Assembly: GCA_937872465.1 (NCBI GenBank)
Contig: CALMSR010000036.1
Location: forward strand, 1-64,000
Direction: 5' to 3'
DNA length: 64,000 nt
Origin: an uncultured Paracoccaceae bacterium
GTDB lineage: Bacteria > Pseudomonadota > Alphaproteobacteria > Rhodobacterales > Rhodobacteraceae
Positions 61,990 through 64,000 of the stretch are shown here, piece after piece. The position numbers and the translations under genes were made by a program. The stretch's first letter is position 1; every line of letters starts with the position of its first letter. The notes under the pieces are model-generated. The model was not told the origin of the DNA, did not search any database, and saw only the letters and a list, made by a program, of their open reading frames with translations.

Positions 61990-64000
61990 GAGACCATCGC
62001 CCGGCGGGCCCGCGGCTGCTCGGAGTCACGGGCGAGCGGCGAGAGCTCCTGCGGCGCGAAGTCGTCGACGGCGACGACCTTGGCGACCGCCTCGGCCGCG
62101 TCCCGCAGCCGCTCGGCCGCCTCCTCGTTCAGGACGCCGCGCTCCACGGCGTCGTCGATGCCGTCGGCGCGCGCCTCGCGCAGCTTGCGCCGGGCGGGCT
62201 CGGTCGCGACGACGGCATCGAAGGCCGCCTCCAGATCGCGGATGCCGCCCTCGGGGCCGCCGCAGTGCACGCCGGCGGTCAGGCGATCGCGAGCCTCCGA
62301 GGGCTCGAGCAGCAGCTCGGCGCAGGCGCGGACGCTGTCGTCGTCCGGACCCGGATCGCGCGGGCCGCGGGGCAGGATCGCGACGCGGGCGAGCCAGGCG
62401 AGAGGCCGGTTCGGAAGGGCGCGGAGCGTGGCGTCGAGCCGGCGCTCGATCGTGGCAGTGCCCGTCGCCATGCAGCAGGCGACGAGCGGCAGGTCCGCCT
62501 CGGGCCGGCCGTCGTCCTCGAAGCGCTTCAGGACCGCGGAGAGCAGATAGAGCTCGGAGAGCACGTCGCCGAGCCGGGCCGAGATCAGCTCGCGCCGCTT
62601 GAGCCCGCCGCCGAGGGTCAGCAGCGCGATGTCGGCGACCACCGCGAAGGCGGCGGCATAGCGCGAAAGCCTGAGGTAGTGGCGGCGGAGCACCGGCCCC
62701 GACCCCGCCGGCACCGGGCCGAAGCGCGCGCCGCTCCAGGCGCGGAGCCAGGCGGCGAAGAAGGTCCTGAGGCCATGCCCGACATGGCCCCAGAAGGCCC
62801 GGTCGAAGGCGTCGAGATCGTCGCGCTCCAGCGCCATCATCTCGTCGAGCAGGTAGGGGTGGCAGCGGATCGCCCCCTGGCCGAAGATGATCAGGTTCTG
62901 GGTCAGGATGTTCGCGCCCTCCACCGTGATGCCGACGGGGATGGCGCGGTAGAGGTTGCCGAGGTAGTTGGCCGGCCCGTCGATCACCGTCTTGCCGGCG
63001 TGCACGTCCATCGCGTCGTCGACGGCGATGCGCATCCGCCAGGTCGCGTGCGCCTTCACGATGGCGGAGATCACCGCGAGCTTGCGGCCCTCGTCGAGCC
63101 CGGCGCAGGTCAGCCGCCGGGCGGCGTCGAGCTGGTAGGCGGTGGCCGCGAGCCGGGCGAGCCGCAGCTGCACCCCCTCGAACTTGCCAATCGGCACGCC
63201 GAACTGCTCGCGGACGCGCGCGTAGGCGCCGGTGGTCCGGGCCGAGAGCGCCGCCGCGGCGGCGGAGAGCGAGGGCAGCGAGATGCCGCGCCCTGCGGCG
63301 AGCGCGCTCATCAGCATCTTCCAGCCCTGCCCGATGCAGTCGCGGCCGCCGAGCACGGCGTCGAGCGGCAGAAAGACGTCGTGGCCGCGGTTCGGCCCGT
63401 TCTGGAACGCCTGCATGCAGGGCAGGTGCCGGCGGCCGATCTCGACGCCCGGCGTGTCAGTCGGCACGAGCGCCACGGTGATGCCGAGCTCCTCCTCTCC
63501 TCCGAGCAGCCGGTCGGGATCGCGCATCTTGAAGGCGAGACCGAGCACCGTCGCGACCGGCCCGAGCGTGATGTAGCGCTTGTGCCAGTTGAGCCGCATG
63601 CCCAAGGTTCCGTCGTCGCCGCGGCAGACGATCCCCTCGTCGGTCATCGCCGCGGCGTCGGAGCCGGCCTCGGGGCTCGTGAGCCCGAAAGCCGGGATCT
63701 CGCGGCCGCCGGCGAGCCGGGGCAGCCAGTGCGCCTTCTGCTCCTCGGTGCCGTATTGCAGCAGCAGCTCACCTGGCCCCAGTGAGTTTGGGACCATGAC
63801 GGTGACGGCGGCGGTCACGCTCCGCGTCGAGATGCGACGTATCACTTCTGACTGGGCATAGGCCGAGAACCCGAGGCCGCCATGCTCTTCGGGGATGATC
63901 ATGCCGAAGAAGCGGTGCTCGCCGAGGAACGCCCACACCTCGGGCGGCAGGTCGCGCCACTTCCAGGTGATGCGCCAGTCGTCGAGCATGTCGCAGAGCT
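61986..64000 (-). CDS. fadE: FadE-type acyl-CoA dehydrogenase (5' end outside window)
   Basis: At least 667 residues of a large acyl-CoA dehydrogenase with the DUF1974 C-terminal region, as in E. coli FadE. Visible: FGLTSPEAGSDAAAMTDEG, GRGISLPSLSAAAAALSAR, REQFGVPIGKFEGVQ and IPVGITVEGANILTQNLIIFGQG. The frame is open to the right edge, so the N-terminal part lies outside. It begins beta-oxidation by making trans-2-enoyl-CoA. The stop overlaps the truncated thiolase start by 4 bases. Confidence 0.93.
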   Translation of the reverse strand, partial: LCDMLDDWRITWKWRDLPPEVWAFLGEHRFFGMIIPEEHGGLGFSAYAQSEVIRRISTRSVTAAVTVMVPNSLGPGELLLQYGTEEQKAHWLPRLAGGREIPAFGLTSPEAGSDAAAMTDEGIVCRGDDGTLGMRLNWHKRYITLGPVATVLGLAFKMRDPDRLLGGEEELGITVALVPTDTPGVEIGRRHLPCMQAFQNGPNRGHDVFLPLDAVLGGRDCIGQGWKMLMSALAAGRGISLPSLSAAAAALSARTTGAYARVREQFGVPIGKFEGVQLRLARLAATAYQLDAARRLTCAGLDEGRKLAVISAIVKAHATWRMRIAVDDAMDVHAGKTVIDGPANYLGNLYRAIPVGITVEGANILTQNLIIFGQGAIRCHPYLLDEMMALERDDLDAFDRAFWGHVGHGLRTFFAAWLRAWSGARFGPVPAGSGPVLRRHYLRLSRYAAAFAVVADIALLTLGGGLKRRELISARLGDVLSELYLLSAVLKRFEDDGRPEADLPLVACCMATGTATIERRLDATLRALPNRPLAWLARVAILPRGPRDPGPDDDSVRACAELLLEPSEARDRLTAGVHCGGPEGGIRDLEAAFDAVVATEPARRKLREARADGIDDAVERGVLNEEAAERLRDAAEAVAKVVAVDDFAPQELSPLARDSEQPRARRAMVS

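Noticed and set aside
61876..62550. C-terminal part of the ligase frame past the junction
   Set aside because: It is antisense to the thiolase fragment and FadE, with no ligase motif V or OB fold.

Overview
The window is high-GC DNA (roughly two thirds G+C) from an alphaproteobacterium. Gene content and local order point to Rhodobacterales (Paracoccaceae/Roseobacter-like): the neighbourhood SUV3-like helicase, S4 protein, 7Fe ferredoxin and CarD, together with CckA, DUF1127 and HisN-type proteins. This placement is inferred from families and synteny, not from a search.

Left edge (1-6.3 kb): a compact HK97-type head and packaging module. It holds the terminase large subunit C-terminus, a gp6-like connector, an HNH nuclease, major capsid, prohead protease, portal and head-tail adaptor, then two orphan genes. 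It stops short of any tail genes at a tRNA-Phe gene whose 3' end faces the element. The capsid-protease-portal order is reversed relative to ordinary HK97-like phages. The missing tail module makes a capsid-forming satellite (PICI-like) or a truncated prophage the main readings.

Core chromosome (6.3-41 kb): mscL, pheT, cckA (split by a frameshift inside a nearly pure G/C tract), rsmB, carD, fdxA, an S4 protein, an SUV3-like helicase, a periplasmic TPR protein, SCP2, a lysophospholipase-like hydrolase, hisN, an XRE regulator, typA, an SRPBCC protein, a quinone oxidoreductase, a LysR/DUF1127 divergent pair, a TesA-like esterase divergent from a LolD/FtsX-type ABC exporter, an SMP-30-like gene with an in-frame stop, a BI-1 protein, tRNA-Pro, a DUF192 protein, a double cold-shock protein, a small transporter, pdxH, an RhlE-type helicase, fabI, gpt, lolA and opgG.

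Catabolic block (41-52.7 kb, minus strand): a translationally coupled unit of an IclR regulator, a fused HyuA-HyuB hydantoinase/oxoprolinase, a peptide-type solute-binding protein, two permeases and two ATPases. An M20D amidohydrolase lies upstream. Together they read as import plus hydrolysis of a cyclic amide or a small acylated amino acid or peptide. IclR-type palindromes lie at the iclR start.

Mobile or accessory block (52.7-61.9 kb): an IS256-type transposase remnant with its catalytic core deleted, a truncated MerR regulator with a methyltransferase, and a tightly coupled operon of a large serine recombinase and two different ParB/RepB-like proteins without ParA. A small HTH-like gene follows whose 5' end carries two 16-bp palindromic repeats exactly 21 bp apart. 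Then come a ParDE toxin-antitoxin pair, dodecin, a CYTH-like protein and a split LigD (phosphoesterase plus truncated ligase). Near 61,876 the ligase is cut off and fused to the antisense of a truncated thiolase gene. Beyond this junction a fadE-type acyl-CoA dehydrogenase runs off the right edge. The recombinase/ParB/ParB/HTH module and the head-only capsid element are the two most interesting systems.
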